Positions 14,932-22,904 of a stretch of DNA of 28,066 nt are shown here, piece by piece. The notes beneath the pieces are model-generated. The model made no database searches. It was not told the origin of the DNA and saw only the letters and a list, made by a program, of their open reading frames with translations. Source of the stretch: an uncultured Mycoplasmatota bacterium (GTDB taxonomy: Bacteria; Bacillota_I; Bacilli_A; RF39; UBA660); NCBI GenBank assembly GCA_946497375.1, contig CAMMKE010000008.1, forward strand, positions 1-28,066. The letters are read 5' to 3'. The position numbers were made by a program, and so were the translations under genes. Position 1 is the stretch's first letter; every line of letters begins with the position of its first letter.

Positions 14932-15761
14932 TTAATCGCCTCCTCATAGAACTTTAAATAACTATCATATCTACTTTTAAGAATTTCTCCATCTTCCACT
15001 GCTTTCTTAATCACACATTCTTTTTCTTTAGTATGAGAACAATCTCTAAAAGGACAGGAGTAATTAGAGAACTCTCTAAAAGCATATTTGATATCTTCTT
15101 TTTTATAAATAGAAAGGTCTAAAGCTGAAAAGCCTGGGGTATCAAGGACTTTACCATCTAAAAAGTCATATAATTCTACATTTCTTGTTGTATGTCTTCC
15201 TCTACCAAGAGCAAGAGAGACTTCTCCTGTCTTTAAATTCCAATTAGGATTTAACTTGTTTAAAAGAGTACTCTTCCCTGCCCCTGTTTGGCCTATAAAG
15301 ACAACTGTCTTATCTTTAATTAATTCTTTTATTTTATCAAGTTCTAAATTAGTAAGAACAGTGTAGCCTATATTAGTATAATATACCATTATCTCTTTTA
15401 TTTTATCATAAGTTTCTTTACTAACTAAATCAGTCTTAGTTAAGCAGATAACAGCATCTATCTTTTGAAGTTCCATATGAGCGATAAATTTATCTAATAA
15501 ACCTAAAGAAAAATCTGGATTAACAAGACTTGTTATAATGAAAGCTCTATCAATATTACTAACCATAGGTCTATTAAAGGTATTTTTCCTAGGTAATATT
15601 TCTTCTATTACTAAACTTTTCTCATTAAATCTAACATAATCCCCAACTTTAGGTATTAGTTTATCTTTTCTAAATTTACCTCTAGGTATTGTATTATAAG
15701 TTTTATTATTACTAGATACTATATGTCTATTACTACTTATTTTAATAATTTGTCCTTGCAT
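14928..15761 (-). CDS. rsgA: Ribosome small subunit-dependent GTPase RsgA
   Basis: The 277-residue protein is a circularly permuted GTPase. The N-terminal OB fold (about 1-65) is followed by G4 CLTKTD (106-111), G1 GQTGAGKS (157-164) and G3 DTPG (207-210), in that permuted order. The C-terminal zinc-binding site is CPFRDCSHTKEKEC. RsgA checks late maturation of the 30S subunit and releases other assembly factors. The start follows GGAGA, which overlaps the preceding prkC stop region (8-nt gap). It belongs to the prpC-prkC-rsgA-rpe run. Confidence 0.95.
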   Translation of the reverse strand: MQGQIIKISSNRHIVSSNNKTYNTIPRGKFRKDKLIPKVGDYVRFNEKSLVIEEILPRKNTFNRPMVSNIDRAFIITSLVNPDFSLGLLDKFIAHMELQKIDAVICLTKTDLVSKETYDKIKEIMVYYTNIGYTVLTNLELDKIKELIKDKTVVFIGQTGAGKSTLLNKLNPNWNLKTGEVSLALGRGRHTTRNVELYDFLDGKVLDTPGFSALDLSIYKKEDIKYAFREFSNYSCPFRDCSHTKEKECVIKKAVEDGEILKSRYDSYLKFYEEAIK

Positions 15762-15769
15762 TTTTTCTC

Positions 15770-17548
15770 CTAATCATTACTTTGAGAACTTGGATTTGAT
15801 GAAGAATTGGAATTATTGTTATTATTGCCATTATTTCCTTCTTGTTCTGTTGTAGTAGTATCATCATCCTTAGACTCTACTAACCTTCCAATTGTAATAG
15901 TTACACTATCATTATTTCTAACTGTAGAACCATTAGGACGTGATTGAGTAATAATCTTACCATCCATGTTTTTATCTGTTACATCTTGATATTCTGTTGT
16001 TACAGTTACACAGGCATTATTTGCCCAACTTGTTACTGCATCTGCTGTTTGTAAATACCAGTCTGGGAAAGTAATGTCTTTTAGAACTGTTAATGTTATA
16101 TCATCTCCTGATTTAACTTCACTACCTTCATCAAGTGATTGAGAAATAACAAGGTTTTGTCCTATTACAGAACAAGTTGTAGAATCAGGCTCTATTTCTT
16201 GGATTTTAACTTCTAGTCCCATATTTTCTAGAGTATTTCTTACTTCATTAACATCCATATTAACATAGTTTTCTAAGTCATAAGTTTTAACTCCAGTTGA
16301 TTTATAAAGAGTAACTCTTGTACCCTCTTTAACAGTACTACCACTTTTTGGGTCAGTTCTAATAATTCTATTTTTCTTAACATCTTCACTACTTACTTCT
16401 TCTATTTTACTATTAACAGTAAGTCCGGCATCTTCAAGGGTATCTTCCGCTTTACTAACTGTCATACCACTAACATCTGGTACTTTGACATCTTTTTCGG
16501 CTGTTAAGGCAGGGATAATAAAGAACACTGATATTAATGCTACCACGATAACGCCAGCGATGATTGATAAAGCGATGATTAATTTATTAGATTTTTTTAC
16601 CTTTTCATCAGTAATAGGTGTCGCGATACCTTCATTTTCATCACTAATTGGTTTCATTATTTTTGTCGTCTCATCCACTTCATTTTCAGGATATGGATAA
16701 ACATAAGGCGGTTCATTTATTCTATCATCATTTAAAGCGGTTAATAAGTCATTATGCATACTCTTAGCATCATCATATCTATTTTTAGGGTTCTTAGCAG
16801 TGGCTTTCAAAATAATATTTTCGATACTTTGGGGAATATCATTATTTAATTTATGAACATCAGGTAGAGGTTCTTTCATTTGTTTTAGGGCAATTTCAAC
16901 AGCACTATCTCCTTTGAAAGGTAATTCTCCTGTTAATAATTCATAGAAAATAATTCCCATCGAATAAATATCACTTTTAATAGTTGCACCTTTACCAGCC
17001 GCTTGTTCTGGTGGTAAATAGTGAACAGAACCCATTACGGAATTTGTTTGTGTTAGTTGGGTTGAATTAAGAGCCATAGCGATACCAAAGTCTGTTATTT
17101 TTATCTGTCCATCATCTTGTATCATAATATTTTGTGGTTTTAAATCTCTATGAACTATATATGAATCATGAGCATGGGCCATACCATCTGTTAATTGTAA
17201 CATGATATCTATCGCTTCTGATAATGTTAGACTACCACGTTTTTTAAGTAATTGTTTTAAAGTCTTTCCTTCCACGTACTCCATAACGATATAATAAAGT
17301 CCATTATCTTCTCCTACATCATACATGGCAACGATATTAGGATGAGAAAGACTTGATGCTGATAAAGCTTCACGTTGAAAACGTCTTACAAACTTCTCAT
17401 CATTTGCAAGGTCACCCCTTAATACTTTTATCGCTACATTTCTATCAAGTATAGTATCATATGCAAGATAGACATTAGCCATACCACCTTCGCCTATTGA
17501 TTTAATTATCTCATAACGATCATTAATTTTTTGCCCCTTTGTAACCAT
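15770..17548 (-). CDS. prkC: PASTA-domain Ser/Thr protein kinase (PrkC/PknB family)
   Basis: The 592-residue membrane kinase has a Gly-rich loop IGEGGMANVY (18-27), a catalytic Lys41 in VAIKVL, HRDLKPQN (133-140) and DFGIAM (153-158). A membrane helix lies at about 320-345 and is followed by extracellular PASTA repeats. The first begins KVPDVSGMTVSKAEDTLEDA; a second (VNMDVNEVRNTLENMG) and a third, more divergent one (from about 490) follow. The tail is a low-complexity Asn/Ser-rich stretch. In Bacillus, PrkC senses muropeptides and promotes spore germination; relatives tune cell-wall synthesis and division. The start overlaps the prpC stop (TAATG), pairing kinase with phosphatase. Confidence 0.94.
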   Translation of the reverse strand: MVTKGQKINDRYEIIKSIGEGGMANVYLAYDTILDRNVAIKVLRGDLANDEKFVRRFQREALSASSLSHPNIVAMYDVGEDNGLYYIVMEYVEGKTLKQLLKKRGSLTLSEAIDIMLQLTDGMAHAHDSYIVHRDLKPQNIMIQDDGQIKITDFGIAMALNSTQLTQTNSVMGSVHYLPPEQAAGKGATIKSDIYSMGIIFYELLTGELPFKGDSAVEIALKQMKEPLPDVHKLNNDIPQSIENIILKATAKNPKNRYDDAKSMHNDLLTALNDDRINEPPYVYPYPENEVDETTKIMKPISDENEGIATPITDEKVKKSNKLIIALSIIAGVIVVALISVFFIIPALTAEKDVKVPDVSGMTVSKAEDTLEDAGLTVNSKIEEVSSEDVKKNRIIRTDPKSGSTVKEGTRVTLYKSTGVKTYDLENYVNMDVNEVRNTLENMGLEVKIQEIEPDSTTCSVIGQNLVISQSLDEGSEVKSGDDITLTVLKDITFPDWYLQTADAVTSWANNACVTVTTEYQDVTDKNMDGKIITQSRPNGSTVRNNDSVTITIGRLVESKDDDTTTTEQEGNNGNNNNNSNSSSNPSSQSND

Positions 17549-18288
17549 TATTCTTCACCTTCTCCTAAAATTAAGTATGCTACTGATATATTATCAGTAC
17601 CCCCTCGATTATTTGCTTTCCTAATTAATTTTATAACTTTATCTTCAATATCTCCTTCTCCAGTTAAGACTTTTTCAATAGACTCTTCATCTAACATATT
17701 AGTAAGTCCATCACTAGATAAAAGTATAGCATCTATTTCCATATCACAATCAAAGATATCTATATCTATTGGATCATTTGCTCCAAGTGCTTTCATCAAA
17801 ACATTTTTCTTAGGATGGTCCTTAGCTTCTTCTTCTGTTAATTCTCCAGCTGAGACCAATAAGTTTACTAATGTATGGTCATATGTTACTTTATGAAGTT
17901 TATTATCTTTAATAACAAAACCTGAGGAGTCACCAATATTACCAAATAATATATAGTCTTTAGTAATGATAGCGGTAACAAGGGTTGTTCCCATACCTTT
18001 ACTTTCAGGATGAGTCTTCTCATGTCTAAAAATACTATCATTAATTTCATTAACACTATCTCTTAAAAAGTTAACAGCATCCATCTTACTCATATTGTGA
18101 AAGTTTTCATTAAAGTCTTTAGCAAGATGAGTTATAGCGATAGAGGATGCGACTTCTCCTGCAGAATGTCCCCCCATACCATCAGCGATTGCCATAAGTG
18201 TATCATTATCACTATTGTGTACTATTAGAACACTATCTTCATTATGGTCTCTAACCTTTCCTGCATCAGTTAAATAAAACGATTTCAT
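17548..18288 (-). CDS. prpC: PP2C-family Ser/Thr phosphatase (PrpC/Stp)
   Basis: The 246-residue protein is the antagonist of PrkC. It has the PPM/PP2C metal motifs: TDAGKVRDHNEDSV, IADGMGGHSAGEVAS, GNIGDSSGF and LLSSDGLTN, and a C-terminal GGTDNISVAYL. Family members of this size have no regulatory domain. It overlaps the end of rlmN by four bases (ATGA) and the start of prkC by one, so translation is probably coupled through the run. Confidence 0.95.
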   Translation of the reverse strand: MKSFYLTDAGKVRDHNEDSVLIVHNSDNDTLMAIADGMGGHSAGEVASSIAITHLAKDFNENFHNMSKMDAVNFLRDSVNEINDSIFRHEKTHPESKGMGTTLVTAIITKDYILFGNIGDSSGFVIKDNKLHKVTYDHTLVNLLVSAGELTEEEAKDHPKKNVLMKALGANDPIDIDIFDCDMEIDAILLSSDGLTNMLDEESIEKVLTGEGDIEDKVIKLIRKANNRGGTDNISVAYLILGEGEE

Positions 18289-19310
18289 ATATCCTCCTTC
18301 TTACTTCTAAGCTGTCCACAAGCAGCACTAATAGTACCACCAAATTCTCGCCTAATTGTAACTGTAATATTGTTTTTCTTTAGTATATCATAAAACTTAG
18401 CAATTGTTAAAGGTTTACTTCGTTTATACTGTAAAGCTTCTGTTTCATTATATGGTATTAAATTAACATAGCAGTTTATTCCTTTAAGTAAATGAACAAG
18501 TTCTAAAGCATTTTCTTCTTTATCATTAACTCCATCTAACATGATGTATTCAAAGGTTACTCTTCTATTTGTTTTTTCTAGGTATACTTTAATTGCACTT
18601 ATTAAATCTTTTAGAGGATATACTTTAGATATAGGCATTATCTCATTTCTTAATTTATCATTTGGAGCATGTAAGCTGATAGCAAGATTTACTTGATATG
18701 GGAAATTAGCAAATTCTAATATTTTAGGAACAAGTCCACAAGTTGATACTGTTATATGTCTTGCTCCTATATTAAGCCCTTTAGGATGATTTATAATTCT
18801 AATAAAGTTACAAATGTTATCATAGTTATCAAATGGCTCTCCTATTCCCATAATAACTACATGACTAATTCTAAGGTTAGATTCATCTTCTACTTTAATT
18901 ATCTGTTCTACCATTTCTCCAGTAGTTAAATTACGGACTTTTTTACGTCTACCTGACTCACAAAACTTACAACCCATATTACATCCTACTTGGCTAGAAA
19001 TACAAAGACTATTACCATAATCATGATTCATAAGTACCGCTTCAACATGTTCTTTATCATTAAGTTTAAATAAATACTTTCTAACGTCTTTAGCTTTTTC
19101 TACTGTAACTATCTCTGTATTAGAAATAGTAAAGTCTTTACTTAGTTTTTCTCTTGTCTCTTTCTTTATATTGCTAGCTGCACTAAAAGAAGTAATTCTC
19201 TTATCTTTAGCATAAAGCCAAGAGAAAAGTTCTGTTGCATAATATTTTTTTTCATCTATTTTTAGAAAATATTCTGTTAATTCATCTATAGTTAAATCAT
19301 ATATACTCAT
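18285..19310 (-). CDS. rlmN: 23S rRNA/tRNA adenine-C2 methyltransferase RlmN
   Basis: The 341-residue radical-SAM enzyme methylates A2503 of 23S rRNA and A37 of some tRNAs. The iron-sulfur motif is C110-x3-C114-x2-C117 in GCNMGCKFCESG, and the C-terminal catalytic Cys is about 331 in TISAACGQLR. Other family signatures are VVIMGIGEPFDNYDN and HITVSTCG. The start follows AGAGGTGAG, with TATAAT (19334-19339) upstream and a weak -35. It is the first gene of the rlmN-prpC-prkC-rsgA-rpe run; together with rsgA it ties ribosome modification and maturation to kinase signalling. Confidence 0.95.
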   Translation of the reverse strand: MSIYDLTIDELTEYFLKIDEKKYYATELFSWLYAKDKRITSFSAASNIKKETREKLSKDFTISNTEIVTVEKAKDVRKYLFKLNDKEHVEAVLMNHDYGNSLCISSQVGCNMGCKFCESGRRKKVRNLTTGEMVEQIIKVEDESNLRISHVVIMGIGEPFDNYDNICNFIRIINHPKGLNIGARHITVSTCGLVPKILEFANFPYQVNLAISLHAPNDKLRNEIMPISKVYPLKDLISAIKVYLEKTNRRVTFEYIMLDGVNDKEENALELVHLLKGINCYVNLIPYNETEALQYKRSKPLTIAKFYDILKKNNITVTIRREFGGTISAACGQLRSKKEDI

Positions 19311-19333
19311 AACTCACCTCTACAACTACATTT

Positions 19334-19339
19334 ATTATA
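19334..19339 (-). promoter_or_regulatory. Possible -10 of the rlmN operon
   Basis: A perfect TATAAT on the minus strand, 24 bp upstream of the rlmN start. No good -35 lies at 16-18 bp, so the call is tentative. Confidence 0.35.
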
Positions 19340-19365
19340 CAGTAAAACTTGAGGAAAAACATCAA

Positions 19366-19394
19366 AAAACTGATAAAATGTATCTATCAGTTTT
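19366..19394 (-). terminator. Terminator-like hairpin after the Rpn fragment gene
   Basis: A perfect 10-bp stem, AAAACTGATA (19366-19375) with TATCAGTTTT (19385-19394), starts 8 bases after the stop codon of the 76-residue gene. T-rich sequence follows on the minus strand. It separates the accessory genes from the rlmN operon. Confidence 0.65.
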
Positions 19395-19401
19395 GTAATA
19401 T

Positions 19402-19632
19402 TTAGTCAGTTAAGTTCTCTAACTCTTCTATACTTAGTCCAGTATTTCTAGATACTACTTCTATAGGTATGCCATCTTTAAGAAGATTTTTTGCAATTTC
19501 TATTTCTTTTGCCTTAGCACCATCATCATAACCCCAATTACGAGCGGTATTAATCATTTTTTTCTGCATTATTTCATTATCATATGCTAATCCAAACTTA
19601 TCATCAAGCCATAAATTTTCTGATTTGCTCAT
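19402..19632 (-). CDS. Short Rpn-family C-terminal fragment (duplicated)
   Basis: The 76-residue protein copies the C-terminal part of the neighbouring 282-residue Rpn-family protein. It shares LDDKFGLAYDNEIMQKKMIN and IAKNLLKDGIPIEVVSRNTG; the latter, with LSIEELENL, resembles a small helix-turn-helix motif. It lacks the nuclease domain. The short N-terminus MSKSENLW is unique, and it has its own Shine-Dalgarno (AAGGAGG, about 9-nt spacing) and ATG. It is therefore an expressible mini-gene rather than plain debris, yet it arose by partial tandem duplication: two DNA blocks of 77 and 70 bp are identical to the parent gene. It may be functional, or a pseudogene that kept an open frame. Confidence 0.65.
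   Translation of the reverse strand: MSKSENLWLDDKFGLAYDNEIMQKKMINTARNWGYDDGAKAKEIEIAKNLLKDGIPIEVVSRNTGLSIEELENLTD
19421..19608. repeat. Partial tandem duplication, fragment copy
   Basis: Bases 19421-19497 are identical to 19693-19769, and 19539-19608 are identical to 19823-19892. The middle segments differ, with a net 12-bp (four-codon) indel. The flanks are unrelated. Confidence 0.85.
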
Positions 19633-19664
19633 AATAATATAGCCTCCTTACAGTTATTAATTGT

Positions 19665-20513
19665 CTAATCATTATCTTCTAATAAGTTATTTAACTCTTC
19701 TATACTTAGTCCAGTATTTCTAGATACTACTTCTATAGGTATGCCATCTTTAAGAAGATTTTTTGCAATAGTCTTTTTTCCTTCTTCTAGTCCTTCTGCT
19801 TTACCATCATCATATCCCCAACTACGAGCGGTATTAATCATTTTTTTCTGCATTATTTCATTATCATATGCTAATCCAAACTTATCATCAAGACCTAGTC
19901 TTTCTAATTCATCCACAATCTTTAATGCCTCCTTATCATCTCCTGCTATTTCTCTTAACTCTTCATAAGAGTTAGCAGTAAATAAAGATAGATATGCTTC
20001 TTCTTTATTGTCTCCATTATATCTTATTCCTTTGTAATTTTCAAGATACACTTCATGTATTTTAAAATCTTTTATCTCTTTATGAGTATTTATATCCATG
20101 ACAGAATAAGAGCCTTTACTAATATATGGATTCTTTTCTTTGTTAAGATTTATTTGAATAATCTTTTTCTTCTTTATATTTTCTCCACTATTTAGACTTT
20201 TGGCAAGTACAGCATATAAGTATAATCTATTTCTATATTTTATTTCTTCACTAGGAAACTGATTCATCTCTATTAATATAATTAAATCAACTTTATCACT
20301 TTCAAGTACTATATCAAGACGGTAATCACGTTTTTTATTACCGCTATTAAACTCAGGATCATATAATCTAAATTCACTAATATCCATATTTGTATATGGT
20401 CTAATAATAGTATTAAAGAACTCTTTATAATCTTCTATTTTAAAGAAATGTTTAAATGTAGTATCTGATAAAAGACTAATAAATTTTTTCTCTTTCTTTT
20501 CTTCTTTTTCCAT
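19665..20513 (-). CDS. Rpn family PD-(D/E)XK nuclease / putative transposase
   Basis: The 282-residue protein belongs to the family annotated as Rpn recombination-promoting nuclease or PD-(D/E)XK transposase. The N-terminal part has LLSDTTFKHFFKIEDYKEFFN. The nuclease core has RDYRLDIVLESDKVDLIILIEMNQ, with the Asp and Glu-x-Asn typical of PD-(D/E)XK (usually E-x-Q). The C-terminus carries an A-x-N-LLKDGIPIEVVSRNTG segment followed by LSIEELNNL. Rpn proteins raise recombination and can move genes in some bacteria, but mobility by this copy is not shown; no terminal inverted repeats are seen. The start follows TAGGAGG. It has a downstream shortened copy and a shared upstream module with its promoter at 20556-20584. 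Confidence 0.8.
   Translation of the reverse strand: MEKEEKKEKKFISLLSDTTFKHFFKIEDYKEFFNTIIRPYTNMDISEFRLYDPEFNSGNKKRDYRLDIVLESDKVDLIILIEMNQFPSEEIKYRNRLYLYAVLAKSLNSGENIKKKKIIQINLNKEKNPYISKGSYSVMDINTHKEIKDFKIHEVYLENYKGIRYNGDNKEEAYLSLFTANSYEELREIAGDDKEALKIVDELERLGLDDKFGLAYDNEIMQKKMINTARSWGYDDGKAEGLEEGKKTIAKNLLKDGIPIEVVSRNTGLSIEELNNLLEDND
19693..19892. repeat. Partial tandem duplication, parent copy
   Basis: This is the parental segment in the 3' third of the Rpn-family gene that is repeated at 19421-19608 in blocks of 77 and 70 identical bases. Confidence 0.85.
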
Positions 20514-20555
20514 AAATACCTCCTATAATTTTAATTTTTCTACGTAGATGCCTAC

Positions 20556-20584
20556 ACTCTAACATAAGTTAAAATACATTGCAA
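20556..20584 (-). promoter_or_regulatory. Promoter of the Rpn-family gene
   Basis: TTGCAA (20579-20584), a 17-bp spacer and TAGAGT (20556-20561) with an extended -10 TGT. It matches the promoter of the ORF6N gene at 660-688 in sequence and spacing. Confidence 0.6.
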
Positions 20585-20651
20585 TTTACGAAAATTAGTA
20601 ATTGGAGGCATAAACAACCTTGAATTTTAAAAATTTCCTTAGAGAAAATAA

Positions 20652-20681
20652 AAAATTGCCCTCTCTTTTGAAGTCAATTTT
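20652..20681 (-). terminator. Terminator-like hairpin downstream of the sigma gene
   Basis: AAAATTG (20652-20658) pairs with CAATTTT (20675-20681) around a 16-nt loop. On the minus strand the T-run TTATTTTC follows. It is the weaker counterpart of the hairpin at 756-783. Confidence 0.5.
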
Positions 20682-20697
20682 CAAAATTCCAACAAAT

Positions 20698-21345
20698 TTA
20701 AGAAATTTTAGTTCTAATCTTTTCTAATATCTTACTCTCCTTTCTACTTACTTGAACTTGAGACATACCAAGAGACTTAGCAGTTTCTTTTTGGGTCATA
20801 TCTTGATAGTATCTTGACATTATTAGTTCTCTTTCACTTTCTTCAAGTCCATTAATCGCTTCTTTTAAATCTAATACCCCTACATCATACCCTTTTTCAA
20901 TAAGAGCGATTTTATTATATAAATTATAGTCATCATCTAAATAACTATTATCTAGACTATAAGGAGTTGTAACAGCATTCATAACACTTACTATTTTTTC
21001 TTCAGGCTCTCCTAGCATATAAGAAATTTCAAAAGTAGTAGGTTCTCTCCCTAAATTTTGAGATAAATATTCTCTTGTTTCTTTAATCTCTTTACTTAAC
21101 TTATAAGTATCAGTCGAGACATGAATTCCGTAATCATTATTTATGGCTTTTAAGACCTCTCCTTTTATCCACAAATAAGCATAATCTGTAAAGTTTGTCT
21201 CTCTTTTTGCATCATACTTTTGTAATGCTATTTGTAGTCCGACCATCCCTGCTTGAAATAAATCATCATAATCACTTCTAAAATTATACTTACTAGTAAT
21301 ATTCTTAACTAAACCAATATAGTTTAATGCTAGTTCTTCTGTCAT
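20698..21345 (-). CDS. Sporulation-type RNA polymerase sigma factor (SigF/SigG-like)
   Basis: The 215-residue protein has the group 3 sigma architecture: region 2 with DYDDLFQAGMVGLQIALQKY and NFTDYAYLWIKGEVLKAI, region 3 with LGREPTTFEISYMLGEPEEK, and region 4 with MTQKETAKSLGMSQVQVSRK. The LFQAGMVGL and the RS/IRG-less 2.4 resemble sigma-F/G/B. It is shorter than B. subtilis SigF or SigG (about 255-260). The anti-sigma genes spoIIAA-spoIIAB are not beside it. It lies downstream of spoVAC-D-E, whose Bacillus counterpart operon lies downstream of sigF. I cannot tell SigF from SigG. A Spo0A-box core and a good promoter lie immediately upstream. Confidence 0.8.
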   Translation of the reverse strand: MTEELALNYIGLVKNITSKYNFRSDYDDLFQAGMVGLQIALQKYDAKRETNFTDYAYLWIKGEVLKAINNDYGIHVSTDTYKLSKEIKETREYLSQNLGREPTTFEISYMLGEPEEKIVSVMNAVTTPYSLDNSYLDDDYNLYNKIALIEKGYDVGVLDLKEAINGLEESERELIMSRYYQDMTQKETAKSLGMSQVQVSRKESKILEKIRTKIS

Positions 21346-21368
21346 ATTATCAGTCCTTTCTTGACCTA

Positions 21369-21408
21369 ATAATAGATAAAATTTCTTTAATAAACAAGGC
21401 TTTCGACA
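21369..21408 (-). promoter_or_regulatory. Spo0A-box and promoter upstream of the sigma factor gene
   Basis: TGTCGAA (21402-21408) matches the 0A-box core exactly. Four bases further downstream comes TTGTTT (21392-21397), a 17-bp spacer and TATTAT (21369-21374). The box thus lies just upstream of the -35, as at Spo0A-activated Bacillus promoters. The predicted start is near 21362, 17 bases upstream of the ATG. The promoter call is inferred. Confidence 0.5.
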
Positions 21409-21424
21409 GAAGTAGTTATTAATT

Positions 21425-22519
21425 TCAACCTACAAAATTCGCAAAGATTAACGTTTTAAACAAAATACCAAATATTCCTCTTGTAAGAGACTTAGTTTTA
21501 CCTTTATGTACTTTACTTTTAGGATAATCATTACAATCAAAAGTAATATCTATATTTTCTTTAAAGTCTTGATACTTAATAGTTAAAATAGTTTTAGAAC
21601 AAGTACTAGAATAGTTAAACCCTAACTTACTAAGAGGAATAGTACTTTTCTTTATTATCTTGGATAAATCTAAGTAATTAGATAGTTTTATATCATCATA
21701 TACTTCTATTGTCTCTTTTCGATAAAGATAATACTTATTAATAGTATCTACTACTTTATAACCATTATGAACTAAAGTATCAGTTAGACTCTCATCTTTA
21801 TAGCACTTATAATACTTCTTACGATAACGATATAACTTTTCTTTAGAAATAACTTCTATATAAAATTTATCTTCTAGATTAGATGTCTTTAAAAGCTTTT
21901 TATCATAAAGAGTCTTAGTTAAATGATTTATTAACTTAAGTTTTATCTTACTATAGCCCTTTTTAGTTATAGTTATTTTATCTTTAATATAATTAGAATT
22001 TTCTATTACAAAGTTTCCTTTTCTATCTCCTTGATTTAAAAAGCATGTTAGTTCTAACTCTAGAAACTCAGGGCTATATTTTTTAGATAACTTAATATTG
22101 TAGTTATTACCTTCATAAATAGTTTTATCTTTATATTTTAAAGTTATCTTTGTAATTAAAAGATTATCTATATTACTAATAGTTAAGTTATCTATTTTCT
22201 TTAACTCTTTATAATAATAGATAGTTTTAATATCTTCGTCTAGTCTTTTATCATTAAGTTTTTCTTTACTATAGTTAGTATATTCTCCATAAGTTACTTC
22301 ATTGCTTTTAAGAGGATATTCAAGATTACATTCTTCTAAATATTTAAACTCTTTATCTATCTTTTCCTGTTTATAGTAAGTAACTTTTTCTATTTTCTCA
22401 TTATCCTTAGGTTGATAATTAGCATTAACTTCACCTACCTTTAGATAAGGAGTAACAATGGTTTTTGCCGAGACATTATTCCAACAAAAAAATAATAATA
22501 GTATTAAGAGTATCTTCAT
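21425..22519 (-). CDS. Secreted protein of unknown function in the spoVA-sigma cluster
   Basis: The 364-residue protein begins with a typical signal peptide (MKILLILLLFFCWNNVSA, cleavage after SA). The rest is Lys/Tyr/Asn-rich, beta-prone and without a recognisable domain; it includes YLKVGEVNANYQPKDNEKIE, a central region of repeated lysine-rich strands and six or more cysteines. A basic, hydrophobic end, SLTRGIFGILFKTLIFANFVG, could touch the membrane. It follows spoVAE by 34 bp and precedes the sigma factor. The gene opens with the Shine-Dalgarno GGAGGT. A role in spore envelope or mother-cell to forespore export is possible but is only inferred from its place. Confidence 0.7.
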   Translation of the reverse strand: MKILLILLLFFCWNNVSAKTIVTPYLKVGEVNANYQPKDNEKIEKVTYYKQEKIDKEFKYLEECNLEYPLKSNEVTYGEYTNYSKEKLNDKRLDEDIKTIYYYKELKKIDNLTISNIDNLLITKITLKYKDKTIYEGNNYNIKLSKKYSPEFLELELTCFLNQGDRKGNFVIENSNYIKDKITITKKGYSKIKLKLINHLTKTLYDKKLLKTSNLEDKFYIEVISKEKLYRYRKKYYKCYKDESLTDTLVHNGYKVVDTINKYYLYRKETIEVYDDIKLSNYLDLSKIIKKSTIPLSKLGFNYSSTCSKTILTIKYQDFKENIDITFDCNDYPKSKVHKGKTKSLTRGIFGILFKTLIFANFVG

Positions 22520-22553
22520 AATTAGTACCTCCTACTATTATTATTTACTATTT

Positions 22554-22904
22554 CTAATCTTTTGCTTTAAAAATTAAGGTAAAGACAAAGGTAAAGATAA
22601 TCGCTGCAGTTATTCCGGCGGCAGTAAGATCAAAGACACCCATTAACAAACCTATTATGCCATGAGATTCAGCGGCAAGTAAGGCTCCATGAATTAGAGA
22701 GTGTCCAAAGCTTGTAATAGGAAGTAAAGCTCCTCCTCCTACTTTGGCAATAAAGAAGTCATAGATAGAAAAGGCATCAAGGGCTGAACCTACACATACA
22801 AAGATAGCGGTTATATGACCAGGAGTTAGTTTAGTATTATCTAGTATTAACTCTGCGATTAAACAAACTATTCCACAGAATAAAAATGAATTAATAAAGT
22901 ACAT
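22554..22904 (-). CDS. spoVAE: Stage V sporulation protein AE
   Basis: The protein has about 116 residues, the family's usual size, and consists of four or five membrane helices: FINSFLFCGIVCLIAELIL, LTPGHITAIFVCVGSALDAF, then a hairpin with GGGALLPITSFGHSLIHGAL, and a C-terminal VFTLIFKAKD. The SpoVAE and SpoVAC families share the G-x-x-PITGF/SFGHS motif seen here. It forms part of the SpoVA channel that moves Ca-dipicolinate into the spore during sporulation and out at germination. The ATG at 22904 lies 7 nt from GGAGG; an upstream ATG at 22922 overlaps the Shine-Dalgarno. The start overlaps the spoVAD stop as TAATG. Confidence 0.92.
   Translation of the reverse strand: MYFINSFLFCGIVCLIAELILDNTKLTPGHITAIFVCVGSALDAFSIYDFFIAKVGGGALLPITSFGHSLIHGALLAAESHGIIGLLMGVFDLTAAGITAAIIFTFVFTLIFKAKD

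Larger units (their letters stand above)
20554..20689 (-). repeat. 135-bp promoter/hairpin module, copy B
   Basis: Homologous along its whole length to 658-792: the same ACACTCTAACATAAG start, a related middle segment and the CAAAATTC end. It lies upstream of the Rpn-family gene. Together with 20514-20553, which holds only the leader and ribosome-binding site, it accounts for the gap between that gene and the sigma factor. Confidence 0.7.

Noticed and set aside
19402..20513. Insertion sequence around the Rpn-family genes
   Set aside because: No terminal inverted repeats or target-site duplications are seen; Rpn proteins are often labelled transposases without being part of an element.
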